Positions 18,218 through 28,500 of a DNA stretch of 64,000 bases are shown in pieces. Position 1 is the first letter of the stretch. Every line of letters starts with the position of its first letter. This DNA comes from Robiginitomaculum sp. (lineage in GTDB: Bacteria; Pseudomonadota; Alphaproteobacteria; Caulobacterales; Maricaulaceae): contig JAJFFO010000017.1 of NCBI GenBank assembly GCA_021776615.1, forward strand, positions 1 to 64,000, written 5' to 3'. A program made the translations under genes and the position numbers. The notes below the pieces were generated by a model that worked only from the letters and a program-made list of their open reading frames with translations, was not told the DNA's origin and did not search any database.

Positions 18218-19708
18218 TCACCCAACACTCCCTTCCAGACTGATCTTGACCAAGGCCTGCGCTTCGACGGCGAATTCCATGGGTAGTTTTTGCAATACAT
18301 CGCGGGCAAAGCCATTGACCAACATCGCGGTTGCTTCTTCCGCATCAAGGCCGCGCTGGCGGCAATAAAACAGTTGGTCATCCGAAAGCCGCGTGGTCGT
18401 GGCTTCGTGTTCCAACTGCGCATCAGGCGCTTTGGCTTCAATATAGGGCACGGTATGTGCGCCGCATTCATGACCAACCAAAAGGCTGTCACACTGAGTG
18501 AAATTGCGCGCGCCCGTCGCTTTTTGATGGACGCTGACCAGACCGCGATAGGTATTGTTGGATTTCCCGGCCGAAATGCCTTTGGAGATAATACGCGAGC
18601 GGGTATTTTTGCCCAAATGGATCATTTTCGATCCGGTATCGGCCTGCTGGAAACCATTGGTAATGGCCACGGAGTAAAATTCGCCCTGAGAATCGTCGCC
18701 GCGCAAAATGCACGATGGGTATTTCCACGTCACCGCTGAACCGGTTTCAACCTGTGTCCAGGAAATGTGCGAGCGTGCGCCCCGGCAATCGCCGCGTTTG
18801 GTGACAAAGTTATACACCCCGCCTTTGCCTTCTTTGTCGCCGGGCCACCAATTTTGCACGGTGGAATATTTAATCTCGGCATCATCGAGCGCGACCAGCT
18901 CAACAACCGCCGCATGTAGCTGGTTTTCATCGCGCATGGGCGCGGTGCACCCTTCCAGATAGGAAACATAGCTACCCTCTTCGGCAATGATCAGCGTGCG
19001 TTCAAACTGGCCGGTGCCTTGGGCATTCATACGAAAATAGGTGGACAATTCCATCGGACAGCGCACGCCCTTGGGAATGTAGACAAAGGTACCATCGGAA
19101 AAAACCGCGGTGTTGAGCGTGGCGAAATAATTGTCGCTTGGCGGCACCACACTGCCCAGATATTGCCGCACCAGATCCGGGTGATCGTGTACGGCCTCGG
19201 AGAATGAGCAGAATATCACGCCCGATTTCGCCAATTCCGCCCGAAATGTAGTGGCCACGGAAACCGAATCAAACACCGCATCGACCGCAACTTTTGGCGC
19301 ACCCTCAACACCGGCCAGCACTTCTTGCTCGCGCAGCGGGATGCCAAGTTTCTCATAAGTGGCCAGAATATCAGGGTCGATTTCGTCGAGACTTTTAGGG
19401 CCGGAACCTTCTTTTTTTGGTGCGGCGTAATAATAGGCGTCCTGATAATCAATTTTGGGATAATTGACCATTGCCCAGTCCGGCTCGTCCATCTGCAACC
19501 AACGCCGGTAAGCCGCCAAACGCCAATCGAGCAACCATTGTGGCTCGTCCTTTTTGGCCGAAATAAAGCGCACAATGTCTTCGTTTAAGCCCTTTGGCGC
19601 AAATTCCTGCTCCACATCGGTGGTAAAGCCGTATTTATATTTATCTGCCTCAAGACCCCGCGCCGCGTCGACGGTGGATTGATCTATGCTTTCTTTGACG
19701 TTTTCCAT
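18218..19708 (-). CDS. sufB: SufB, iron-sulfur scaffold subunit
   Basis: A 496-residue SufB protein, the part of SufBC2D on which the cluster is built. The segment [20 protein letters not shown] is the usual N-terminal region, and [19 protein letters not shown] contains the conserved cysteines of the core. The frame stays open another 88 codons upstream, but that extension overlaps the previous gene. ATG at 19708 shares its first base with the previous stop (TAATG) and gives the standard N-terminus [10 protein letters not shown]. It belongs to the iscR-led operon. Confidence 0.95.
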   Translation of the reverse strand: MENVKESIDQSTVDAARGLEADKYKYGFTTDVEQEFAPKGLNEDIVRFISAKKDEPQWLLDWRLAAYRRWLQMDEPDWAMVNYPKIDYQDAYYYAAPKKEGSGPKSLDEIDPDILATYEKLGIPLREQEVLAGVEGAPKVAVDAVFDSVSVATTFRAELAKSGVIFCSFSEAVHDHPDLVRQYLGSVVPPSDNYFATLNTAVFSDGTFVYIPKGVRCPMELSTYFRMNAQGTGQFERTLIIAEEGSYVSYLEGCTAPMRDENQLHAAVVELVALDDAEIKYSTVQNWWPGDKEGKGGVYNFVTKRGDCRGARSHISWTQVETGSAVTWKYPSCILRGDDSQGEFYSVAITNGFQQADTGSKMIHLGKNTRSRIISKGISAGKSNNTYRGLVSVHQKATGARNFTQCDSLLVGHECGAHTVPYIEAKAPDAQLEHEATTTRLSDDQLFYCRQRGLDAEEATAMLVNGFARDVLQKLPMEFAVEAQALVKISLEGSVG

Positions 19709-20847
19709 TATGCAGCCTCGTTTGCGCGGGCACGAATAAGCGCTTCGCCCCAGGCGCCCACAAAGGCATCCAGCTCTTTTCGGGTGGTTAGCGCGCCCAA
19801 AGACACCCGGATCGCGCAGGACGCCAATGCAACCGGCACCTGCATGGCCAGCATAACGGCGCTGGCCTTTACCTTGCCCGACGAACACGCCGCGCCCGAC
19901 GAAATGGCAAATCCGGCTAAATCCATGGCCATAAGTTGCGTTTCGGCGGCAAAATCCGGCACGGCGAAACACAAGGTATTAGCAAGCCGCGGCACGTCCG
20001 CACCAAATATTTTGATATCCGCTGCCAAACCCGCCAATTGGGACTGCATATGATCGCGCAGTGCCGCAATATCTGCGCTTTTTTCAAGCTCTGCTATTGC
20101 CGCTTCGACGGCCGCCGCGAAGCCGGCAACACCAGGCACATTCTCCGTACCACCACGGCGACCAAATTCCTGACCACCACCATGGGCATTGGGCGCTATT
20201 TTGGTGCCGCAAGCCAGCGCCAAGGCCCCAACACCAAGCGGGCCACCGATTTTGTGTGCGGAAACCGCCAGCGAGTCGGCACCGATTTCGCTCAAACGCA
20301 CCGGCATTTTGCCAAAGGCCTGCACCGCATCAATATGCACCAGACCCCCGGCCTCGTGCAGCATTTGTGTGGCCGCCTGAACGGGTTGAATAACGCCAGT
20401 TTCGTTATTCGCCAGCATCAAGCACAATAACGGCTTGGCACCGGATGGCAGAGCTTCAATGGCCTGGGCTAAAGCCGCCAGATCCAGCGCGCCACCCTTG
20501 TTCACGGCTATGTCTTCCACCAATAAGCCGGAGGCTTTGGCCGCCGCATGCACGCATGTATGCTCCACGGCCCCGACCAAAATGTGCGTGCACCCATTGG
20601 CCGCAGCCAAGCCAAGCACGCCAAGATTATTGGCCTCGGTACCGCCAGAGGTAAACACGATGTCGCCGGAGGCGGCGCTTAACGCTTGCGCAATGGTGCG
20701 CCGCGATTGGTCCATTTTGGCTTTAGCCTGCCGCCCTGCCGCGTGTACGGACGACGGATTACCGGTCTCGTCCAACGCCGCCATTATCGCCATGCGCGCT
20801 TCATCGCGCAGCGGTGCCGTGGCGTTATAGTCAAGATATACACGCAT
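19708..20847 (-). CDS. iscS: IscS/NifS-type cysteine desulfurase (group I)
   Basis: A 379-residue PLP cysteine desulfurase. The start [16 protein letters not shown] is typical of the IscS/NifS branch, the PLP lysine is in [14 protein letters not shown], and the persulfide cysteine is C321 in [14 protein letters not shown] on the long mobile loop of group I enzymes. With SufS, the operon therefore encodes two different desulfurases. IscS could also serve tRNA thiolation. Its ATG at 20847 shares one base with the iscR stop, and its stop shares one base with sufB. Confidence 0.93.
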   Translation of the reverse strand: MRVYLDYNATAPLRDEARMAIMAALDETGNPSSVHAAGRQAKAKMDQSRRTIAQALSAASGDIVFTSGGTEANNLGVLGLAAANGCTHILVGAVEHTCVHAAAKASGLLVEDIAVNKGGALDLAALAQAIEALPSGAKPLLCLMLANNETGVIQPVQAATQMLHEAGGLVHIDAVQAFGKMPVRLSEIGADSLAVSAHKIGGPLGVGALALACGTKIAPNAHGGGQEFGRRGGTENVPGVAGFAAAVEAAIAELEKSADIAALRDHMQSQLAGLAADIKIFGADVPRLANTLCFAVPDFAAETQLMAMDLAGFAISSGAACSSGKVKASAVMLAMQVPVALASCAIRVSLGALTTRKELDAFVGAWGEALIRARANEAA

Positions 20848-21308
20848 CAGGCCTCAACCTTCTCCAACAGGCGCGCACCGCCTGCATTACCCAAAATCTT
20901 CCGGTTCAGCACATCGTCGAGCGTTACCGAGCTTAAAAATAGAAAAATATGCCGCCCCAATTCGTCCCAAAGATCGTGCGCGAGGCACCGCCCCGTGCGA
21001 CCTGTACACCCCAGATCCGATTTGCTGCGATCGCATGCCAGTGTATCAATGGGTTCGTCAACCGCCAGTATGATATCGGCAATGCTGGTTTCCGATGCAG
21101 CGCGGGCCAAACGATAGCCGCCGCCGGGGCCACGCATCCCCTCCACCACGCCACGTTTGCGTAATTTGGCAAACAATTGCTCCAGATAGGAAATTGATAT
21201 GTCCTGCCGCTCGGCAATTTCCGACAATGTCACCGGTCCCTGCCGATCAATGGAGGCTAAATCTGCTAACGCCATTACTGCATAACGGCCTTTTGCACTG
21301 AGCTTCAT
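20847..21308 (-). CDS. iscR: IscR, Rrf2-family iron-sulfur sensing repressor
   Basis: A 153-residue Rrf2 regulator with an N-terminal winged helix-turn-helix (residues 1-70) and a cluster-binding loop. C92, C101 and C108 with H111 match the three cysteines and histidine that hold the [2Fe-2S] cluster in E. coli IscR, although the loop is four residues longer. E43, important for DNA selectivity in E. coli IscR, is conserved. Holo-IscR would repress this operon through the site at 21419-21443. It is the first gene of the iron-sulfur operon. Confidence 0.93.
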   Translation of the reverse strand: MKLSAKGRYAVMALADLASIDRQGPVTLSEIAERQDISISYLEQLFAKLRKRGVVEGMRGPGGGYRLARAASETSIADIILAVDEPIDTLACDRSKSDLGCTGRTGRCLAHDLWDELGRHIFLFLSSVTLDDVLNRKILGNAGGARLLEKVEA

Positions 21309-21411
21309 GGTTAAATCTCACTTCCAGTCTCGCCAGTTGCGTCAACGCCATGCTAAAAGGCCAAATCTTACTGGCATCCACTCCATATGGTATGGATTGT
21401 TCGTGAAAAAG

Positions 21412-21443
21412 CTATGCAATAACCAACTAAACTAGTCAAGATT
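21412..21443 (-). promoter_or_regulatory. IscR type 1-like operator overlapping the suf promoter
   Basis: About 110 bp upstream of iscR, the minus strand at 21443-21419 agrees with the E. coli type 1 IscR consensus (ATASYYGACTRwwwYAGTCRRSTAT) at 20 of 25 positions by my alignment. It contains TTGACT and an imperfect dyad with AGTTGG. The TTGACT (21439-21434) also works as a -35 box, with a -10-like CATAGC 17 bp downstream (21416-21411). Binding by holo-IscR would block RNA polymerase, giving feedback control by cluster status. Confidence 0.7.
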
Positions 21444-21551
21444 AGAAAGCTGGGAAAAAACTGTAAAAATTGGATTTTACGACCGATATAATTGCTAAAA
21501 CCAACTTGCTGACTATGTTGACGGACCGCAACCCCACAGGATCGAACCACT

Positions 21552-22244
21552 ATGCCTGAAGTAATCATCCCCGGACCAGAAGGCCGTCTGGAAGGACATT
21601 ATTCCCCAGCAGAAACAGAAGATGCACCTCTGGCGCTGATTCTCCATGCACATCCGCAAGGCGGTGGGTCGATGAATACCCGCGTCATCACCGGTCTTTA
21701 TGATATTTTTAAAAACCGTGGTTATGCGACTTTGCGCTTCAATGTGCGCGGTGTTGGGCGCAGCGTCGGTGAATACGATCACGGGCAAGGCGAGTTGCAG
21801 GATGCGGCCACGGTCCTTGATTGGGTGCAAGCCCTAAACCCCAATGCATCCATGTGTTGGGTCGCGGGGCATTCTTTTGGATCATGGATTGGCATGCAGC
21901 TTTTAATGCGGCGACCAGAAGTGCGCGGCTTTATTTCGGTATCGCCACCAATGAACATGTATGATTTTGGCTTTTTGGCCCCCTGCCCGGCATCTGGCCT
22001 GCTGATCTATGGATCGGCGGACCGCATTTGCCCGCCAGATGAAATTGAGCGGGTTTCGTCAAAAATCCGCATCCAGAAAGGCACTTTGCTAACCCACAAA
22101 ATTGTGCCGGGCGCTGGTCATTTGTTTGACAACCATGCCGAGGAATTGGAAGCCGAAGTCGAAGCCTATCTCGATTACCGCCAAAACGGCGCGGTCGACC
22201 CATCCATGGACGAATATATGCAGACCAAAAAGAGTAGGCGCTAG
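21552..22244 (+). CDS. Alpha/beta hydrolase (COG2945-type)
   Basis: A 230-residue serine hydrolase of the alpha/beta fold. The nucleophile elbow is GHSFG with S108. An oxyanion-like HAHPQGGGSMNTR lies near residue 33, and the acid and histidine fit YGSADRICPPDE and PGAGHLFDNH. It lacks a signal peptide, so it is cytoplasmic. Many alphaproteobacteria have this protein annotated only as hydrolase, and the substrate is unknown. It is divergent from iscR across a 243-bp gap and its stop overlaps that of anmK by 4 bp. Confidence 0.85.
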   Translation: MPEVIIPGPEGRLEGHYSPAETEDAPLALILHAHPQGGGSMNTRVITGLYDIFKNRGYATLRFNVRGVGRSVGEYDHGQGELQDAATVLDWVQALNPNASMCWVAGHSFGSWIGMQLLMRRPEVRGFISVSPPMNMYDFGFLAPCPASGLLIYGSADRICPPDEIERVSSKIRIQKGTLLTHKIVPGAGHLFDNHAEELEAEVEAYLDYRQNGAVDPSMDEYMQTKKSRR

Positions 22245-23353
22245 ACCGGGCTTTCTGGCTGTATTACCTCGCCGCCGCACGCCGGACGATTTATTCCGGT
22301 GGTCTGCGGCCAACTGGTCGGCAATTGCCGTAGACGGCGTACAGCCAGAAAAGCAAAGGCCTCGGCTTCAAGCGCATCGCCGCGCCAGCCTAAGTCTTCC
22401 ACCGGCACAACATCCAGCTTTGTGTAGGCGCGTAGCAGGGCCATAAGAATTGGGTTTTTACGGCCACCACCACACACGGCAATGCGCAATGGCGGGTTGG
22501 GTAAAAAGTTTAGCGCTTTTTGGACCGACCGGGCGCACCATGCGGTTAAGGTCGCTGCGCCATCTTCGACACCAAGCCCTTCTATGAGCGCATTATCAAA
22601 ATCCCACCGATCTGCCGACTTTGGCGGCTGCAGGGCAAAATATGGTGCCGCCAGCAAGGTTGCGAGGCGCTTTTCGTCTATGTGGCCTTTCGCGGCCAGC
22701 GCGCCATTCTGGTCATAGGCACCAACGCCATTGGCATTTATCCACGCATCAATAGGGCCATTGGCTGGCCCGGTATCAAAGGCCAGAATTTCACCCTTTT
22801 CACCAATCCAGGTGAGGTTGCCGACCCCGCCCAAATTCAACACCATGAATGGTTTTGGCTGGGCCGCCGCCAGAGCCACATGATAGCCCGGGGCCAGCGG
22901 CGCGCCATGGCCACCCGCGTGCATGTCTTTGCTGCGAAAGTCATGCACAATTTGCGTTTTCAAAGAGTCCGCCAGCCATTTTGCATCGCCAATTTGGCAG
23001 GTTTGGCCCAGGCTTTCGCCAGCGGGCGGTAAATGCACCACTGTTTGGCCATGAAACCCGACCACATCAATATCGCCCAAATCCAATTGTGCCTGTTGAA
23101 CAATTGCTAACACGGCCTGCTTGGCGCTGATCGCCAGCTTTTTGGCCGCAGGAACAAAACTGGCGGGTGTCGGCCCGATAAATCGCCATTGCAGCGCGTC
23201 CGCAACTGCAGTTTGCAAGGCCGCCTTAGTCGGCGCATCAAATGGCAAGGTTAGCGCCGGGCCAAAGCATGTCACGCACTCGCCATCAGTCTCAATGAGG
23301 GCGGCATCCATGCCATCCAGCGAAGTTCCACTCATTAATCCGATGGCGCGCAT
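22241..23353 (-). CDS. anmK: Anhydro-N-acetylmuramic acid kinase
   Basis: A 370-residue enzyme that phosphorylates and opens 1,6-anhydro-MurNAc released from cell-wall turnover, giving MurNAc-6-phosphate. The N-terminus MSGTSLDGMDAALIE holds the ATP phosphate motif, and VGFHGQTVVHLP, NLGGVGNLTWI and FDTGPANGPIDAW are AnmK hallmarks in the right order. ATG at 23353 has GGAG upstream. Recycling fits with the lytic transglycosylase gene elsewhere in the window. It is separated from tyrS by the CPBP protease gene. Confidence 0.95.
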   Translation of the reverse strand: MRAIGLMSGTSLDGMDAALIETDGECVTCFGPALTLPFDAPTKAALQTAVADALQWRFIGPTPASFVPAAKKLAISAKQAVLAIVQQAQLDLGDIDVVGFHGQTVVHLPPAGESLGQTCQIGDAKWLADSLKTQIVHDFRSKDMHAGGHGAPLAPGYHVALAAAQPKPFMVLNLGGVGNLTWIGEKGEILAFDTGPANGPIDAWINANGVGAYDQNGALAAKGHIDEKRLATLLAAPYFALQPPKSADRWDFDNALIEGLGVEDGAATLTAWCARSVQKALNFLPNPPLRIAVCGGGRKNPILMALLRAYTKLDVVPVEDLGWRGDALEAEAFAFLAVRRLRQLPTSWPQTTGINRPACGGEVIQPESPV

Positions 23354-23427
23354 GGGTTCTCCAATTGATACATTACGCTGCTCAGGCAGGCATATGGCTA
23401 CCTATTTTGCCAACAAATTGATGAAGA

Positions 23428-24051
23428 CTAAAGAAACGCCAAAACCGGATAGGCTGATGCGTTGGTGATTGCGTGCAAGAGCCAGCTTGGCCCGATAGAG
23501 CCGTTACCGACCCGCTCATTCAGAAATGCCATAAAGAAAGCACCACCAGCGGTAATAGCAAAAAAGGCCCCGGCAATTGGCAATGAAAATTCAGGGCCGC
23601 CCGGCACAATAAAGATGGCCATATGAATCGCCCCAAACAACACGGCTTGGACAATATTGCCGACCATGTAGCCCAACCAGTTTATCAGGCGTTTTGCAAT
23701 TAAACCTCGAAAAAAAAGCTCTTCGGCAAAACCGGTTTTAATAAAGGCAACAAGCACAATAACGACCATAATCTCGGCGCTAAACCCGCTGGCGCGAAAT
23801 TTCCCGGCAATCGTATTATCGGCGGTAGCGGTTTCGCCAAGAGGCGTGAAATAAAACAGCGCCAAGGTCAATGGCACCAACACCAGTGTCGCCATCAATG
23901 CCCATTTCATGGATTTTGCGGTCGGTAAATAAAGCCCAACAAATTTTAGAAACTTCCCGCGCTTGCGCCCGGCAATAAGATAGGCCAAGCCAGCAAATAA
24001 GAAAACAATTGTCAGTTGGACAATCGTATTAATCCCTTCTTGTGCGATCAT
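23428..24051 (-). CDS. CPBP-family intramembrane protease
   Basis: A 207-residue membrane protein of the CPBP (Abi, Rce1-like) family with about six hydrophobic helices. The conserved EExxxR motif is AEELFFRGLIAKR near residue 115, and further histidines are in FGAIHMAIF, matching the family's second motif. Roles range from prenyl-protein cleavage to bacteriocin self-immunity; none can be assigned here. ATG at 24051 with GGGGAG 6 nt upstream is the better start than a TTG two codons earlier. Confidence 0.88.
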   Translation of the reverse strand: MIAQEGINTIVQLTIVFLFAGLAYLIAGRKRGKFLKFVGLYLPTAKSMKWALMATLVLVPLTLALFYFTPLGETATADNTIAGKFRASGFSAEIMVVIVLVAFIKTGFAEELFFRGLIAKRLINWLGYMVGNIVQAVLFGAIHMAIFIVPGGPEFSLPIAGAFFAITAGGAFFMAFLNERVGNGSIGPSWLLHAITNASAYPVLAFL

Positions 24052-24249
24052 TATCAACTCCCCAAGCCTTCCATCTCGCCTTCATGTTTATTGCATATCG
24101 ATAAACATTACAAGCTAACCGGCGCGTAAACGAATTTTTGTCGGGCAAGTTTTTTTAAATTGGTTGAGGACAAAATAAGCATTAAAAGTCTTTTCGCCCG
24201 ATCCAAGACTCTGCTATGAGGCAGCTTCAATTTATCCGGTAGAGATCTC

Positions 24250-25533
24250 ATGGACCAGTATAAATCAAACTTCGTGCGCACCCTTATAGAGCGCGGGTAT
24301 CACTATCAGGCCACGGACCTTGCCGGGCTGGATAAAGCAGCCAGTACCGGCAAGCTTACCGGCTATATCGGCTTTGACTGCACCGCGCCCAGTCTGCATG
24401 TTGGCTCGCTGGTGCAAATCATGTTGCTGCGCCGCCTGCAACAGGCTGGCGGACGGCCGATCGTGCTGCTTGGTGGCGGCACTACTAAAATTGGCGATCC
24501 GTCGGACAAGGATAAATCGCGCCCGGTGCTCAGCGCCGAGCGCATCAATGAAAACAAGGACAGCCTTAAAGGGGTTTTTGCCCGCTTTCTCACCTTTGGT
24601 GACGGCCCCAATGACGCCATTATGGTCGATAATACCGATTGGCTGGACGGCTTGGGTTATATTGAATTTTTGCGTGATTTCGGGCGCTTCTTTTCCATCA
24701 ACCGCATGATTGCATTGGAAAGCGTCAAACGCCGCCTCGAACGCGAACAGGAAATGACTTTCCTCGAATTCAATTACATGTTGCTGCAAGCCTATGACTT
24801 TTTGGAATTGAACCGCCGCTTTGATTGCCGCTTGCAATTGGGTGGGTCGGACCAATGGGGCAACATCGTCAATGGCCGGGAGCTTATCCACAAAGTTAAG
24901 GTCGAGACCCAAAGCGAGGAAAGAGAGGACGAGAAAGCCTTTGGCTTTACCGCGCCGCTTATCACCACCGCGTCGGGCACAAAAATGGGCAAGACCGCCG
25001 ACGGCGCAGTGTGGCTCAATGCCGCGCAACGCAGTCCTTATGAATACTGGCAGTTTTGGCGCAATTGTGAGGACGCCGATATTGGCCGGTTTTTGCGCCT
25101 GTTCACCGACATGCCCATGGGCGAAATCGCCAAGCTGGAGACCTTGGAAGGTGCTGCCATCAATGAGGCGAAAATCATCCTCGCCAATGCCTGCACCACA
25201 CTTTTGCACGGTACAGACGCCACCAAAGAAGCCGAGAAAACCGCCCGCGCGATTTTCGAGCAAGGACTTAGCGGCAGTGCCTTAGCGCAAGTGCACATGA
25301 GCAAAGAAGAAATGGAAGATGGCATTGCTATAACCGCATTGTTTGAACGCGCTGATCTGGTCGCCTCGCGCGGCGAAGCCAAGCGCCATGTCAAAGCCGG
25401 GGCTTTAAAGCTGAATGATGAAGCGATAACCGATTTGCAGGCGCAGATTAGCGGGGCCGACTTTGAGGGCCGCCAACATTTGAAACTATCAATAGGTAAG
25501 AAAAAACACGCTTTGGTATTACCGGCAAAATAA
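24250..25533 (+). CDS. tyrS: Tyrosyl-tRNA synthetase
   Basis: A 427-residue class I aminoacyl-tRNA synthetase that charges tRNA-Tyr. The HIGH motif appears as HVGS at residues 50-53 and the KMSKS motif as KMGKT at 245-249, both usual for bacterial TyrRS. A C-terminal S4 RNA-binding domain (ASRGEAKRHVKAGALKLND) is present from about residue 375. ATG at 24250 follows an AGAG site. It is divergent from the CPBP gene across about 198 bp and ends 5 bp from the convergent large envelope gene. Confidence 0.97.
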   Translation: MDQYKSNFVRTLIERGYHYQATDLAGLDKAASTGKLTGYIGFDCTAPSLHVGSLVQIMLLRRLQQAGGRPIVLLGGGTTKIGDPSDKDKSRPVLSAERINENKDSLKGVFARFLTFGDGPNDAIMVDNTDWLDGLGYIEFLRDFGRFFSINRMIALESVKRRLEREQEMTFLEFNYMLLQAYDFLELNRRFDCRLQLGGSDQWGNIVNGRELIHKVKVETQSEEREDEKAFGFTAPLITTASGTKMGKTADGAVWLNAAQRSPYEYWQFWRNCEDADIGRFLRLFTDMPMGEIAKLETLEGAAINEAKIILANACTTLLHGTDATKEAEKTARAIFEQGLSGSALAQVHMSKEEMEDGIAITALFERADLVASRGEAKRHVKAGALKLNDEAITDLQAQISGADFEGRQHLKLSIGKKKHALVLPAK

Positions 25534-25538
25534 GGCCA

Positions 25539-28500
25539 CTATTGGTTGGGAATTGGTGGTATTTCACCTTCAGGTTCGGCTTCCGTCTCTAGCTCAAGGG
25601 AGGTTGGCTCAAGGGAGGTTGGCTCAGGGTCCGCAGGCGTTTGGATTTCCGCTTCTGCTTCAGCTTGGGGTTCAGCTTGGAGTTCAGATTCTGGCGCTGA
25701 CTTAATCTGAGCATCTGCCACCACCTCTTTTAGCGGTGCTGGCACCACATCTAAGGTTTTATCGCCGTCCTCAATATCAGCCTCTATGGCAGTTTTAGTT
25801 GTGGGTAATTCCTGAAAATCTTCTGGAGTTTCCATTGGAGCTTCTTCTGAGGTTTCTGGCGTTGTCGAGAGCGCGCCCGGCTTATCTATCTGCCCGTCCA
25901 CAGGTGCCGAGTCTGGCGCACCATCAGTTTTCGCGTCATTTTCTGCTGCGATCTCTGGACCAGCATTCAGGGTCTCGGGTCTATTTTGTTCACCAAAACT
26001 CGCCCGGCTATCGCCCTCAAACATCCGCCGCAGAAAACCAGGGGTCAGGGCCGATAGCGGGTTCACAAACACTTGCAGCGTATCAAAGGGGCCCTGCACC
26101 CTGAACGATAGTCCAAAAACACCCTCGCCTTTGCGCGAAACCAACACCTTGCCCAATAGCGGAATATTGCCCAAAGCAGAGTTCAACGCATAGGCCGGGG
26201 CCAAGGCACCGCTAAGTTTCATGCTTTTCTCAACCTGGTCGACCGTACCCGAAACCGTCACCCCAAGCGCCGGGCCAGTAGCCCGCGCCTCGCCAATTTT
26301 CATTTTACCATTTTCAAACTCAAGCGGCGCATAAAGCGTTTTAAATGCCAAGCCTTCGCCGCCCATAGTGTTGGCAATGCCGGTAAGCGAACCTAACGAT
26401 AAAACCCGCGCAAAAGCCGGCACATTGCCGAGCTTGAAATCATTCATGGTGATCTCAATCTTGGTATTTTTCCCATTGTCATCGCCCAGCGCCCCCTGCA
26501 TTTCCAATACCCCGCCGCTTACATTGGCGGCACCGAATAGCGCTTCAATGAACAGCCCGGCATCGTCGGCACGCCCCTGCAATTGGCGCCGGCCTTCTTC
26601 GTCGGGGGCGATAACAAAACTGGTGGTGCCATTTGGTGTTTCGGCAGCGAAAGTCAAAATCTCAAACTCCTCAGCTGAGCGTTTGAAATCCATGCTGCCG
26701 TTTTTCAAAATCATTTCGTCAGAAACCAACGCACGATCAAAAACGATTTCCGCACTAACCGGAATGGCCAGATTAGCATTCGTGCCACTGGACAATCCAC
26801 GCACAAAGCCGCGGGCATCCAATTGTGCTGCGTGCCCGGTAATGACAAATGCACCGTCCTCATCGCGTTGCAAATCGGCGGAAAAATCGAAAATCTCACT
26901 CATTTGCGCGCGGCTGATGTGGGCGCGCCGTAACCCGCCTTCGGCGGCAATGCTTAAATCACCTTCCAGGATAAAGCCCTCTGTAGTTGCTTTAATATCG
27001 CTAATTTCATAGCCGCCAGCGTCGCGCTCCTTAATATTGAACTTTGCCTGTCCCTTTTGGCCCGCCGGTTTTTCCCAATCGCCACCAAAAGACATAAGGC
27101 GCGCCTCGGTCAGATCAGCCTCCAGGGAAGCCGCATGCAGGCTAAGCCCAGCGCCCGAGGTTTCCACATGCAGCTTAACCGGGCCATCAAGGAATAATCG
27201 TGTGGGTATGCCCAATTCATCAAACAGGCTTGAATCAGTAGTAACATCAATCGCCAATTGCGTGCGCGGTTCGTTTTCGGGGAAGAATTTTTCTTTCCAG
27301 GTAAATGCACCTTGGGCCAACCCCAACCGGCCTTCCCCTTCAACATTCATCCCTTCTTCATCGACCAAAAAAGCGGCCACACCTTCGGAAAAGTCCTGCC
27401 CGGCAACTAGGCCGGCGACCTTAATAGCGTCATAATTGCCCTTGGCGCTGAACGTAATTTTCCGCACCGGCACATCAACCCGCATGGGCCGGTGCACGAC
27501 AAAATCCATCTCTCCCAACCCGGTTATCGCGTCGGGAGAAAGGCCATATCGACTAATAAATTCAAGCGGTTTTTCATCCAGAAGGTGCACAACATCGGTA
27601 AGCGGACCTTGGGTGTGCGCGCCAAAATTCCCCGTCACACCCTTGGGACTGAGGCGAGGAATTTCAACAAACCCATCGGTCAATTCGGTATTGATTATGC
27701 GCCCACTTTCCAGCACCAAGTCAAAGCGGTTACCTTGCAAAACCGCTGTGCCCTCCGCTGTCCGCAGCGGCGTCATGGCGTGGACAAAATGCGACGCCGC
27801 CTCGTCAAAGGAAAACGACAAGGATAGCATATCATTTTCCAAATGTGGGGCATGCCGAACGCCCTGCGGCAATTGCATATCTAAGGTAAAATCATGCAGT
27901 AACGCGCCTAAAACATTGCGATCAATCCAGTCGCGCCCGCCCTTGGCAAAATCAACCGGCCATAACGCCACCACTTGCCGGGGGCTAATCTGCCCTTCGC
28001 TACGCGCATTCAAAACTAATAAGGGGTCATCCTCGTCCATACCTTCATTGGGGAAGGTGAACGCGCCATCACCATGAAAAGCCAACTCAAAAACACTTAA
28101 GCTGAAATTTCTAAAACTGGCATGGCCGGTGGCCGGTAAAAACTCACCATCCAGACGCACTCGGTTTACCGCGACCGGCTGCGCAAAAACCCCCGGCGGG
28201 TTAATGACCATGTCTTCAAACGTCAAATCAAACCCTACGGTCTGCCCGACTGCGAGATTGGCAGGGTCAAGCCCGGTTAGATTGCCCTGCAATTTGGTGG
28301 AAACCGCCGCCGTCTGCAGCGATGCTGACTGGATATTGACCATAGCGGCAATCGGGTCGAAGGCCAGAATGAGTTGCGCACCTTCAATCAAAACCTCCTG
28401 CTCACCATTGCGATAAACCCCGGCCGAGATGATGATTTCGCCGTCCGCCGCGCGCAATAACCCATCTTCGCCAGTGGCAAAAACGATGGTGGCATCCAGC

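Noticed and set aside
18218-19972. Longer sufB starting at 19972
   Set aside because: The extra 88 codons overlap iscS and have no homology to SufB; the TAATG junction at 19708 fits better.
24265-25263. 332-codon open frame on the minus strand
   Set aside because: It is antisense to tyrS, whose motifs are complete, and its translation has no family signature.
27436-28077. 213-codon open frame on the plus strand
   Set aside because: Antisense to the YhdP-like gene; serine- and proline-rich composition typical of shadow frames.
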